From Terrisporobacter glycolicus ATCC 14880 = DSM 1288 (GTDB taxonomy: Bacteria > Bacillota > Clostridia > Peptostreptococcales > Peptostreptococcaceae), in NCBI RefSeq assembly GCF_036812735.1, contig NZ_CP117523.1:3410001-3474000 (forward strand): DNA of 64,000 bases. The letters run 5' to 3'. Below are positions 17,701-25,627 of this stretch, piece after piece. Positions within the stretch are counted from its first letter, which is position 1; each line of letters starts with the position of its first letter. The notes beneath the pieces are model-generated. The model was not told the origin of the DNA. It was given only the letters and a program-made list of their open reading frames with translations, and did no database searches. The position numbers were made by a program, and so were the translations under genes.

Positions 17701-18826
17701 AGTAAAAGTTTCTAGTATAATCTTCATATCCATGAGCCTTGATTGTTATAGTATGCTTTCCTTTTGTTAATTTTGATAAAGCTTTATTTTCTAATCTAAC
17801 AAGATTGGATACAACATGATAATCTACACAATCGCCATGTAATACCTTTCCATCTAATAAAACTTTATATATAGGGTTTGTTGCTCCATAATTAAAGCCA
17901 ACTAGTTCAAATAACAAATCGTTATTTGCCCAAAAATTAAAATCACCAGATAATTGTAATTTGCCAGCCTTTTTTATTGTTTCAATATTTACGTAGGCAT
18001 CATTAAATCCTTTAGATTTTATTTTTATTTTATGAATTGCATTTCTACCCTCAATCGCACTTGAGTTTCCATCTATTATTACTTTTCCATTTTCTATTGA
18101 ATACTGTAATTTTGCCGAAGTATTTGTTCCTTCATATACTTTTTCCACACTATAAATATTTTTTTGCCAATTTTTATATTCAGTAAAATCAGTATCTACA
18201 TTAATTACAATATCTTCTCCCAGCTTTGTTCTTTTAGAAGTCAAAGCAGGTATAGTTTTATCTATTTCTGGCTGACCTTCATTAACCACATTAAATGTAG
18301 TTTTTGATGGTAAAGTTCTTACATTTCCATTTTTATCGTAATTAGTTTGGTGATATTCAAAAATATCTAAAGGACCTGATACAAGTACTTTATCTGGAGC
18401 TTCATTATTTATTACTTTTGTAAATTTTTTGCCCTTACTATTTAGTATTATGCTATCCGTAACATCACCTTGGATTACATCAACCTTAGCAATTTCAGTT
18501 GGATTAACTTCAAATTTAACTATACTTCCATCATCTGTAACTGGTGTTGGTGTTATTTTTTGATCATTAAGTTTAAATTCTGTATTACTTAAGTTTCCTT
18601 GTTTTAAATCTACTACAGTATAGCTTGTGCCCTCCACATTAACTATTTTTGTATTTTCTTCATCAATAAGTTTGTTATCATTTTCATTATCCTTTACAAC
18701 AACCTTATTAATTTGTTTAGAACTAGTATCTGTGCTAACTTCCCTATTTGATAATGCTAACACTTGGCCTGTTGAACTAACTGTGATTAATGAAGCTAGT
18801 ACCAAGCTTCTTACTTTTTTATGCAT
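14783..18826 (-). CDS. Large secreted Fur-regulated protein with repeated beta domains
   Basis: A 1347-residue protein with a signal peptide (VLASLITVSSTGQVLA). Its body holds many ~80-90 residue repeats ending in patterns like IKANGYEDY, IKSKGYEEY and IKADGYKDY, which resemble DUF1533, a family linked to Shr-type hemoglobin interaction. A Gly-rich hinge (GGGGGG, about 424-429) leads to a helical region. Near the C-terminus are an Ig-like DUF5011-type domain and two fibronectin III-like repeats (YQVYR...YYYKVRAYK). There is no LPXTG. The Fur box and sigma-A promoter at 18868-18917 imply expression under iron limitation. A role in heme or hemoglobin capture is inferred from domain type and regulation together. 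Confidence 0.75.
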   Translation of the reverse strand: MHKKVRSLVLASLITVSSTGQVLALSNREVSTDTSSKQINKVVVKDNENDNKLIDEENTKIVNVEGTSYTVVDLKQGNLSNTEFKLNDQKITPTPVTDDGSIVKFEVNPTEIAKVDVIQGDVTDSIILNSKGKKFTKVINNEAPDKVLVSGPLDIFEYHQTNYDKNGNVRTLPSKTTFNVVNEGQPEIDKTIPALTSKRTKLGEDIVINVDTDFTEYKNWQKNIYSVEKVYEGTNTSAKLQYSIENGKVIIDGNSSAIEGRNAIHKIKIKSKGFNDAYVNIETIKKAGKLQLSGDFNFWANNDLLFELVGFNYGATNPIYKVLLDGKVLHGDCVDYHVVSNLVRLENKALSKLTKGKHTITIKAHGYEDYTRNFYLEEAPKGSSNPTLGTKEAKSENSSTVESKVTNKLAAKSKPTFDVLSSASGGGGGGSTSEGGATGYIRANLVYDFDLLANAFILRNIGMSTKYSTSVLSYWNAMTKDAILTKGSQKVVDYQNYKNALNEAYESDYFTFKDYYNKLAESDYVNKPYSVKHILEDGLLGDVKSYSEENLKVAPNLKVIKSDGNIILSYENNEEYTKNIENIRVGMTILNKSSYDILDGKITIKDTSKFAKGSNEISVLANGYKTNKTSIDLSQGVETLVPKKDADNNITIELKNDYKNAIKGLTINGKSSFNNTQLGGDNGDYYFIDNTLVLKNKLFKGKEDKQQTLAIKANGYEDSITIFTPSELKTVDAKKMEIPSFVKLNNKNSYKPNERVIIDVEQAMNSNYKKAITSVLVDNKEVDYKTCSDEFYSIELSGENFRKAKSYNIVIKANNYKDYEVKLEVKGDNTSVPDIEVEKDLWGDYAFTAKDAEYIFNITNVLVNDKELEEASSSFASEGFYKNGNKITILSTLDGGSKVVFKSNGYEDYTYNTPLLSVEKINVSKDSDGYHKFSNSQYNWTDNVQVYLNGKLLKKDEGYKSSYGVVTILQNLKEGDKLSIKSKGYEEYNYSVESFENKVKAEYNSYSHRYSFNSADDNWKNKITSVKINGNEIEKSTDLSPTKGYKLNYSGGIDIYESLENGDKLEIKADGYKDYIYENTKITAKDVEIKVDDKFNAMNGISAIDSDGSDITDKIKVVENTVDTTKAGEYKVVYNVKGVLGGSVLKTIKVTVKNNEKPVIKVSTPTAKVDVASYNSNKITWNKVSKASGYQVYRSTSKDGKYASIKTIKSGSTVSYTDAKLTTGKTYYYKVRAYKTVNGSKTYSSYSKIVSAKPKLITPSATLSSKNKKVYVKWNKVSGASGYQVYRATSKNGKYSLAKAVNSSTTSYTNTSVSKNKGYYYKVRAYKKVDGKKVYSLYSSIKYIKVR

Positions 18827-18867
18827 ATTTAGCTCTCTCCTTTACCATAATATTCCTTACAACATAT

Positions 18868-18896
18868 ATTCTAAGTCTAGTTATTTTCCTTGTCAA
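18868..18896 (-). promoter_or_regulatory. Sigma-A promoter of the large secreted-protein gene
   Basis: On the - strand TTGACA (18891-18896) is followed after exactly 17 nt by TAGAAT (18868-18873). Confidence 0.8.
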
Positions 18897-18917
18897 TGAA
18901 AATGATAATTATTTTCA
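18897..18917. promoter_or_regulatory. Fur box
   Basis: TGAAAATGATAATTATTTTCA is a 21-bp near-palindrome containing TGATAATTATTTTCA, one base from the 7-1-7 Fur core TGATAATNATTATCA. It directly abuts the -35 box of the adjacent - strand promoter, a repressing position. It also lies about 80 nt upstream of the divergent Nudix gene. Confidence 0.8.
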
Positions 18918-18995
18918 ATTATTTTTGTTCTTCATGCTTTTTAGTACATTTTAAATTTATCTTATTTATGGTATCTTATTGTATGAGGTGATATT

Positions 18996-19388
18996 TTGAA
19001 AAAGACAATTAAAGTGGTTGCTGCCATAATAGAAAACGAAAATAAGGAAATATTATGTGCACTTAGATCTCCAGAAATGACTCTTCCCAACCAATGGGAG
19101 TTTCCTGGTGGAAAAGTTGAAGAAGGAGAATCTTTATTTGAAGCTATAGAAAGAGAAATCCAAGAAGAGTTAAGCTGTACAGTAAAAGCTGTTGATGAGT
19201 TTGACGAGAATACTCATGAATATGAAAAAGTTATAGTAAATCTTATAGGGATTAAGTGTAAATTAGTGGAAGGCACTCCTGTTGCTAGAGAACATTCTAA
19301 GCTGGTTTATCTAAAAAAAGAAAATCTAAATTCCTTAGTGTGGGCTCCTGCTGATGTGCCTATTGTGGAAAATCTTATAAAAAAATAG
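18996..19388 (+). CDS. MutT-like Nudix hydrolase
   Basis: A 130-residue single-domain Nudix protein. The Nudix box reads GGKVEEGESLFEAIEREIQEEL, giving the metal-binding REIQEE; the usual Gly two residues after EE is Ser. MutT-type enzymes convert 8-oxo-dGTP to the monophosphate and protect against mutation, and NQWEFPGGK at the box fits that subgroup. The TTG start is set by GAGGTG just upstream. It is a single gene closed by a strong terminator, divergent from the Fur-regulated gene. Confidence 0.88.
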   Translation: MKKTIKVVAAIIENENKEILCALRSPEMTLPNQWEFPGGKVEEGESLFEAIEREIQEELSCTVKAVDEFDENTHEYEKVIVNLIGIKCKLVEGTPVAREHSKLVYLKKENLNSLVWAPADVPIVENLIKK

Positions 19389-19412
19389 AGGACAAAATGC
19401 CCTCTATTTTTT
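19385..19412 (+). terminator. Terminator after the Nudix gene
   Basis: ATAGAGG (19385-19391) pairs with CCTCTAT (19401-19407), followed by a T run. A-rich sequence on the other side makes it usable also for the convergent helicase gene. Confidence 0.85.
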
Positions 19413-19416
19413 CTAT

Positions 19417-22227
19417 CTAAATCTTTTCAACAAACTCTCTATAAATTTTTGTAGGAACTTCATTTTGAAGTTTTAATTTTACTGTAATAGGCTTTTCTCC
19501 TTCATACTCTACTGTGTCACCTTTTCCAATATAAATATAAGGTTGAGCCTTTTTATCTATTTCTTTGTATTTTCTCACAAATAAATGTAAATTTACATTT
19601 CTATCTTTGTTGAAAATTATGTTCTTTCCTCTGTCTGAATCTTGCTTAGTTGCGTTTGGACTTTGCCATTGGAAGTAGTTTTCACTTAAAAACTTGTCCT
19701 TATAGTTGATTCTCTCTTCTATTCCTTCTTCTTTGTGAAGATCTATAAACAAGAAATATTCCTTACCATTTGATAAAAGTCCACTTCCTCTAAATGAAGA
19801 GTGTATCTTTCTGTAATTAGACAATAAAGCTAAATCCACCATTTTATACTGCTCATATAACTTTAAGAATGGCACACCATAGTACTCTTCTTGGAATTCT
19901 TTTTCATATCTGAAAATACCGTAATTAATAGCATCTTCCATATATTTTTTGTATTCTTTCTTGTTTATTATAGCTTCAAATCTGTCAGTTCTATATAAAG
20001 TATCTTCTTTATACTCTATTAACTTCATTTTTTGCCTAATCATTACAGAATCCCAGTACTGATGATTTAAACATTCAAAAGCATGTTTTACACTATCCTC
20101 ATCCATATTATTTATATATTTTAAAATCTCATTTTTAGCTATTTCCAGAGAAATACTGTTGTGATTTAACAAATATTTTAATATGACAAATTCATTTATT
20201 CTTTTTAAAGGTAAACTTGTGTTAAGTTCTTTTAAGATTTTTTCGAAATCCTCATTTAATAATAATTCTTTTAATTCATCATCCTTCTCTGTTTTTGCCA
20301 CAAATCCTAAATAAGTTCCTTCTTTATCAATAAACTTGACAGGATCTGGCGCACCGTCATATTTTACATAATCAAGTAACATATATGGAATTTTTCCACC
20401 ACATAAAATCTTAAACTGATTATATTCTTCTCTTAAATATTTCAAATCTCTAAAGTTTTCTTTATCAATTTGCTCCAAAATTCTATCTTTTGATATTTGA
20501 TCTATTTGAATATGAGTACATCCTGGCACATCAGCAAAATCAGTAGCCACAGCCACCTTTAAACTATCCTTGTCATAATATCTAGCTCCATTTAACGCTA
20601 TGGCTATTAAAAAAGTTTTGTTGTGATTTCCTATAAAGTCAAGCACTGTTAAAAACTCTTTGCTGCCACTTTTTCTAAGACCTCTACCCAGTTGTTGAAT
20701 AAAAATAATAGGTGAATTAGTAGGTCTTAACATTAAAACAGTATTTACAGAAGGTATATCAACTCCTTCATTGAAAATATCCACTGTAAAAATAACTTGT
20801 AAATCATCTTTATCACTTTCTAATCTTTTTATATATTCATCTCTTTTAGCAACAGTATCCTCACCACTTAGAGCCACACTGTTAATTCCTCTTTTATTAA
20901 ATTCTTCAGCCATATATTTAGCATGTTCTATATTTACACAGAAACCTAACAGCTTTCTAAAGTTTCCATCATGGCCGTAGAAATTCATTTTTTCTATAAT
21001 AAAATCAACTCTTCTATTTATCATTAGACGCTGTGCCAACTGTGATTTATCATCTAAATTAACATCTTCCAAATCCACTCCTTCTATATCCGTAACGCCG
21101 AAATAATGGAATGGTATAACCAAGTCTTCATCCAAAGCCTCATGTAGCCTAACTTCTAGAGCCACATTGTTGTCAAATAACTCAAATACGCTAAGGCTGT
21201 CACATCTTTCCGGTGTGGCAGTCATTCCTAAAGTAAATTTTGGTTCAAAATGACCTAACACATTTAAATAAGAATCACTGGCACCATGATGAGCCTCATC
21301 AATTATAATATAATCAAAATAATTTTTATCAAATTCCTCATAATACCTGTTCATAGTTTGAATAGTAGCAAATAAATAATTAGCTTCTCTATCCTTTGCA
21401 TTACCTGTAAACAGACCAGTTTTTATATTTCTATTCTTAAATAATTTCTCAAAAGTGTCTTTAGCTTTCTTTAAAATTTCTTCTCTATGAACTATAAATA
21501 GCATAGTCTTAGGCTTATATTGCATTACATCAAAGGCTGACATATAAGTTTTTCCCGTTCCAGTAGCTGCAATAACCAAAGCCTTATTTTCTCCATGAGC
21601 TCTAAGTCTTTCTAAGTTTTCCATGGCTCTTTTTTGCATTTTATTAGGACTTATAGGTTTTAAATTTTCAAAAACCATTTGTCTTCTTACTTCTGTCCTT
21701 TTGATTTCATTTAAAAACAACATATATCTTTGTAGAACTTCATCATTTAACTCAGAACTCATATCCCATAGATTGTTGTACTCTTTCAGTACATGTTCAA
21801 TAAATGGAGCTCCTTCTTTGGAAAGAACTTTTACATTCCACTCCACATTGCTTTTTAATGCGCTTTGAGTTAGATTTGATGATCCTATTATTATTTTGTA
21901 GTCATTTTCGTTTTCAAAAATATATACCTTTGTATGAAAACCTACTTTATTGTCTGCTATGAATATTTTCATATCTATATTTTCGAATTCTTGCATTCTT
22001 TCCAATGCTTTTGGTTCTGTAAAGTTCAAATAAGTTGTAGTTATTATTTTTCCTTTTACCTTTTTTTCTTCTACTTCTTTTAATGTATCTAATAAAAGTT
22101 GTAAACCACTGTAGTTTATAAATGCTACAGAGAAATAAAATGATTTACATTCTTTTAAGCTTTTCTTCAGTTCGTTTAGCAAGTTGTTGTGTTTTGAATT
22201 TATTATTAGCTCATTTGTTTGTTGCAT
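19417..22227 (-). CDS. PLD-nuclease / SF2 helicase / DUF3427-type protein
   Basis: A 936-residue multidomain protein. Residues 1-170 form a phospholipase-D-like domain with H98-T-K100 and GSSNLT (115-120). Residues about 195-550 are a superfamily 2 helicase: Walker A ATGTGKT (221-227), DEAH (310-313), TATPE, and the motif VI stretch QQLGRGLRKSG. The rest matches the DUF3427-type C-terminus. Only one HxK half-site is present, so dimerisation would be needed for PLD activity. The architecture suggests nucleic-acid processing or phage defence, and its place beside the Dnd region supports that. ATG follows AGGGGG. Confidence 0.85.
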   Translation of the reverse strand: MQQTNELIINSKHNNLLNELKKSLKECKSFYFSVAFINYSGLQLLLDTLKEVEEKKVKGKIITTTYLNFTEPKALERMQEFENIDMKIFIADNKVGFHTKVYIFENENDYKIIIGSSNLTQSALKSNVEWNVKVLSKEGAPFIEHVLKEYNNLWDMSSELNDEVLQRYMLFLNEIKRTEVRRQMVFENLKPISPNKMQKRAMENLERLRAHGENKALVIAATGTGKTYMSAFDVMQYKPKTMLFIVHREEILKKAKDTFEKLFKNRNIKTGLFTGNAKDREANYLFATIQTMNRYYEEFDKNYFDYIIIDEAHHGASDSYLNVLGHFEPKFTLGMTATPERCDSLSVFELFDNNVALEVRLHEALDEDLVIPFHYFGVTDIEGVDLEDVNLDDKSQLAQRLMINRRVDFIIEKMNFYGHDGNFRKLLGFCVNIEHAKYMAEEFNKRGINSVALSGEDTVAKRDEYIKRLESDKDDLQVIFTVDIFNEGVDIPSVNTVLMLRPTNSPIIFIQQLGRGLRKSGSKEFLTVLDFIGNHNKTFLIAIALNGARYYDKDSLKVAVATDFADVPGCTHIQIDQISKDRILEQIDKENFRDLKYLREEYNQFKILCGGKIPYMLLDYVKYDGAPDPVKFIDKEGTYLGFVAKTEKDDELKELLLNEDFEKILKELNTSLPLKRINEFVILKYLLNHNSISLEIAKNEILKYINNMDEDSVKHAFECLNHQYWDSVMIRQKMKLIEYKEDTLYRTDRFEAIINKKEYKKYMEDAINYGIFRYEKEFQEEYYGVPFLKLYEQYKMVDLALLSNYRKIHSSFRGSGLLSNGKEYFLFIDLHKEEGIEERINYKDKFLSENYFQWQSPNATKQDSDRGKNIIFNKDRNVNLHLFVRKYKEIDKKAQPYIYIGKGDTVEYEGEKPITVKLKLQNEVPTKIYREFVEKI

Positions 22228-22457
22228 TAATTTCCCCCTGATTTTTGTAAGTATATGCTTGAATTATATCATAAAAAAATAATCCATAGACCTTAGTCCT
22301 ATGGATTTTCATTAGTAATTATTTCATTTATTTCTTATATAGTAAATACTCAGATAACAGTTTATAAGCTAGATTTTATTTTTTAAAAAACGCTTTACAA
22401 TTATATGGAAATGTTTTACTATTTAATTATAAATGATAACTATATTATGAAAATATA

Positions 22458-22491
22458 AAAAAGTCAGAAGGCTTATACCTTCTGACTTTTT
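22458..22491. terminator. Bidirectional terminator hairpin
   Basis: A perfect 14-bp stem (22458-22471 with 22478-22491), 6-nt loop, with A and T tracts on both sides. Confidence 0.75.
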
Positions 22492-22584
22492 GTTTTTTAA
22501 CCCTTAGAAAAAGTAACTTTGTTTTATCATAAGAATTATAATTTACATAATATTCTACTTTCCCCGAGTATGAATTATGTTATT

Positions 22585-22610
22585 AAAAGATGGCGTTGCC
22601 ATCTTTTTTT
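22585..22610 (+). terminator. Compact hairpin with + strand T tract
   Basis: A 10-bp stem (22585-22594 with 22598-22607) and 3-nt loop, followed on the + strand by T residues. No + strand gene lies upstream; on the - strand it could serve the GNAT gene, but the U tract there is shorter. Confidence 0.6.
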
Positions 22611-22699
22611 CTTTACACTTTTAGATATTCGCTCTATTAATATTGCCGTATTATTTAATCTAATATATGATTCTAAAGTACATCATTGCAGTTGATTCT

Positions 22700-23299
22700 C
22701 TAATTATTAGGTTTTCTTATCATACAATATTGTGTTAACTTTTCATATTGTTGCTTCTTTACTACTTCAAAACCAAAATGTTTATATATATGAACATTGG
22801 TAAGATTTTGTGTTTCCAGTGTGACCACTATATTTTCTTTGTCTGCCTCTTCAAAAACACTTTTTATTATTTCCTTAGCTAATCCTTTATTTCTGTATTT
22901 TTCATCCACAACTATTAGGTCTATGTGTATAAATTCACCTTTTACAAATTCGTCTATCCATGCTGATGAATTGTTGTATATGGCTTTTCCAAATCTTATA
23001 AATTCTTTTATTGATATATGCTTCATCATTGATATAAGCTTTGTTGAATATTTTATTAAGTTATATAGTTGGGTTGATTTTTTTATATTGTGCTTATTGT
23101 AAAATATGTATCCTATGGCCTGGGCATCTTTTGATGGTGATACTATGGTTCCTGTTGGGTACATATTTGTGTAGCAATAAAAAAATTTTCCCAGTGCTTT
23201 TAATCTTGTTTTGTTGTTTTGCAGTATGTAAGTGTATAGTGTGTCATCATAAAATTCTTTTGCTAGTATTTTTGAGATTCCTCTTCTGGATATGCTCAA
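22700..23299 (-). CDS. GNAT family N-acetyltransferase
   Basis: About 200 residues with an acetyl-CoA binding motif A (DLIVVDEKYRNKGLAKEII) and a C-terminal NVHIYKHFGFEVV, typical of GNAT proteins. The acceptor is unknown. The start is uncertain. The TTG at 23297-23299 has AAAGGA only two bases before it. A better ribosome site, AAGGAG (23329-23334), lies exactly 8 nt before an in-frame ATT (23318-23320); starting there adds ILYTEKD, which matches the usual GNAT N-terminus. It lies between the helicase and the LPD28-like gene at the edge of the Dnd region. Confidence 0.82.
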   Translation of the reverse strand: MSISRRGISKILAKEFYDDTLYTYILQNNKTRLKALGKFFYCYTNMYPTGTIVSPSKDAQAIGYIFYNKHNIKKSTQLYNLIKYSTKLISMMKHISIKEFIRFGKAIYNNSSAWIDEFVKGEFIHIDLIVVDEKYRNKGLAKEIIKSVFEEADKENIVVTLETQNLTNVHIYKHFGFEVVKKQQYEKLTQYCMIRKPNN

Positions 23300-23513
23300 A
23301 TCCTTTTCTGTATATAAAATAGTTCCAACTCCTTATTGTGTTTTTGTTATTTTTGATTTCAATTGTATGGTAAAATACATTTTTTCTTGTTATTTGTATT
23401 GTAAAATATGATTTCAGAGTGATATTTTTTTGATACACTCTTGTATGTTGCACTTTGAAGCCTCTTATCAACCACTATATCACATGTGAACTTATTTGAA
23501 AATTATTATGATG

Positions 23514-23780
23514 TTATTTAAAACTGTAATTCTCTTCTATATAAATACAGTGGTTGATATGTATATCTTCTTTTGTTATAAAATCACCACAATGATTTGC
23601 CAACACGAATTTTTCTAGTGTGCAAAACCATTGGTCTCCTTCGTCACTGTGTCTTATGGAGTATTTATTGTACCCTTCTGATATTGTATATTTGTCAACT
23701 CTTAGACTAGTAAATGGTCCTTCTATTCCACATATGGTAATGGGTTCAAATTCTATGTCTTTAAAATTTACTGGTTGCAT
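23514..23780 (-). CDS. LPD28-like small protein
   Basis: An 88-residue protein whose pattern GPFTSLRVDKYTISEGYNKY...IRHSDEGD...NHCGDFITKE resembles LPD28, a small domain first described in large polyvalent proteins of mobile elements and found widely as stand-alone genes in gut Firmicutes. No catalytic residues are known. The ATG follows AAGGAG. It is transcribed away from dndC. The family assignment is from memory of the motif. Confidence 0.55.
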   Translation of the reverse strand: MQPVNFKDIEFEPITICGIEGPFTSLRVDKYTISEGYNKYSIRHSDEGDQWFCTLEKFVLANHCGDFITKEDIHINHCIYIEENYSFK

Positions 23781-24163
23781 ATTAAATTCTCCTTAAATGC
23801 TAATATATAAATTATATACCTCATTTCTTTCTGTGTCTTTATATACTAAATCTTATAATTTTTTAATTTTACAAGCATCCCTATAAATCATAGTATTATC
23901 AAATTTTAAAGATACTCTATTTCATTCTAAATTTATAAAATCACTTAATATCGCATAAAATTCAATCTACTCTATCATTCTATCTTTAATACTCCAAATA
24001 CATTATTCTTAAATATGTTCTTCATAGATAATATTATCATAATAATTCCACATAAATAAAGTCATCTAATCATGATATAAGTCAAAAAATGTGCTATAAT
24101 GATAAGTGATCCATTTTTATAAAAAAGGATTATTTTCTAAAAAAACAGAAAGGATTTGAATAT
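23781..24163. other. 383-bp divergent promoter region upstream of dndC
   Basis: Very AT-rich space between the LPD28-like gene (-) and dndC (+). It holds the dndC promoter near 24091-24100. No dndB gene or fragment is present. Confidence 0.55.
24091..24100 (+). promoter_or_regulatory. Extended -10 promoter of dndCDE
   Basis: TGCTATAAT gives a perfect -10 with an upstream TG (extended -10). No good -35 is seen at 17 nt. The leader to the ATG is about 55 nt. Confidence 0.6.
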
Positions 24164-25627
24164 ATGGCTGCTAATTTTTTAGATGAAAATTCAATAGAAA
24201 GTATATACGACGAAATGCAAGCCGTATATCTTAATGATAATAGACCTTGGATTATAGGTTATAGTGGTGGAAAAGATAGTACAGTTTGCACAGAGTTAAC
24301 ATTTAGGATGTTAATGAGACTTCCTAAAGAAAAAAGAATTAAACCAGTTTATATCGTATCGTCAGATACATTAATAGAAAATCCAGTTATCCTAAACTTT
24401 TTAAATTATAATATAAAAAAAATAAATGAAAGTGCTAAGGAATTAGATTTACCAGTTGAGGCTACAGTTGTTCAACCTGAATCAACTAATACTTACTGGT
24501 CTAATATAATCGGTAAAGGATACCCAACGCCAAAATCTATACAATATAGATGGTGTACAGAAAGACTTAAAATTAAGCCTTCTAATGACTTTATAAAAAA
24601 ACAATTAGAAAAAGAAGACGTTGTTGTAATACTTGGTGTACGTAAAGATGAAAGTATTGCAAGAAAAGCGAGAATAGAAAAAAGAGAAATCGATGGTTAT
24701 CTTTTAACACCTCATAAAACATTAAGAAGTAAAAACAAATTAGCATATGTTTATACACCTATAGTTGATTTTACTACTGCTGATGTTTGGGACGTTTTAG
24801 TTAACTCTAACGAAAATACAGTTCCTACTCCTGATGATATATTTGACCATCCAGCTACTTGTTGGGGAACAGATACTATGGAGTTATTTAACTTATACCT
24901 TAAAGGTACTGGTGATTCTGGAGAATGTCCATTTATAGCTGATGAGTCAACTGCAAAAAGTAGTTGTGGTAATAGTAGATTTGGATGTTGGATTTGTACT
25001 GTAGTTAAAGAAGACAAATCTTTAAACGGATTTATAGAATCTGGACATGATGAACTAAAACCACTTGTTGAGTTCAGAAAATGGATATTAGAAAACAGAG
25101 ATATTCCTGAAAATAGAAAAATGCATAAAAGAAATGGTGCTGTTATAAAAAGAGATGGAAGGATAATGATGGGACCTTTTACTTTTGAAGCAAGACAAAA
25201 GATTTTAATAAAATTATTAGAAACTCAAATTGAAATGCAAAAGTTTTATCCTGAACTTGAGTTAATAACATTAGATGAACTTAAAGCAATAAATGATATA
25301 TGGGATGATGAAGAAGACTTAACATCTGCTACTCTTTTAAAAATTTACAAAGAAGTAATAGGAAAAGAACTTCCATGGTCAGAATATAAAAAGCCTATGT
25401 TTGATCCTTCTACTCTTGATATAGTAAATCAAAAATGCAGTGAGTATAAAGTAGATACTGACTTATTTAGTAAATTATTAATTGACTCTAATAAATTTAA
25501 ACATTTTAGCAACAATACTAAATTAAAGAACTCAGTTAATAAAATATTAAATCAACAATGGCTACATCAAGATATAGTAGAAAAGATCGAAGCAGAAAGT
25601 AGCAAGGAGCTAAATTATGAAGATTAA
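24164..25627 (+). CDS. dndC: DNA phosphorothioation protein DndC
   Basis: A 487-residue PAPS-reductase-like ATP pyrophosphatase. SGGKDST (34-40) is the nucleotide loop. Cysteines that can hold the 4Fe-4S cluster are C233, C255, C268, C275 and C278 (WGT, GECPF, SSCGN, GCWIC contexts), with C131 in RWCTERLKI. DndC activates the DNA backbone with ATP so that sulfur from a cysteine desulfurase replaces a non-bridging oxygen. No dndA is in the window; a host IscS/NifS-like enzyme would have to supply sulfur. First gene of dndC-dndD-dndE, 11-nt overlap with dndD, ATG after AGAAAGGA. Confidence 0.95.
   Translation: MAANFLDENSIESIYDEMQAVYLNDNRPWIIGYSGGKDSTVCTELTFRMLMRLPKEKRIKPVYIVSSDTLIENPVILNFLNYNIKKINESAKELDLPVEATVVQPESTNTYWSNIIGKGYPTPKSIQYRWCTERLKIKPSNDFIKKQLEKEDVVVILGVRKDESIARKARIEKREIDGYLLTPHKTLRSKNKLAYVYTPIVDFTTADVWDVLVNSNENTVPTPDDIFDHPATCWGTDTMELFNLYLKGTGDSGECPFIADESTAKSSCGNSRFGCWICTVVKEDKSLNGFIESGHDELKPLVEFRKWILENRDIPENRKMHKRNGAVIKRDGRIMMGPFTFEARQKILIKLLETQIEMQKFYPELELITLDELKAINDIWDDEEDLTSATLLKIYKEVIGKELPWSEYKKPMFDPSTLDIVNQKCSEYKVDTDLFSKLLIDSNKFKHFSNNTKLKNSVNKILNQQWLHQDIVEKIEAESSKELNYED

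Larger units (their letters stand above)
22228..22699. other. 472-bp intergenic region with two hairpins
   Basis: AT-rich spacer between the helicase and GNAT genes. It contains two compact terminator-like hairpins at 22458-22491 and 22585-22607. I see no open frame with a ribosome site between them. Confidence 0.55.

Noticed and set aside
23247-23471. Open frame of 74 codons on - upstream of the GNAT gene
   Set aside because: Overlaps the GNAT start in another frame, low-complexity, no convincing ribosome site.
23781-24163. dndB or dndA remnant upstream of dndC
   Set aside because: No open frame or recognisable motif in either strand.
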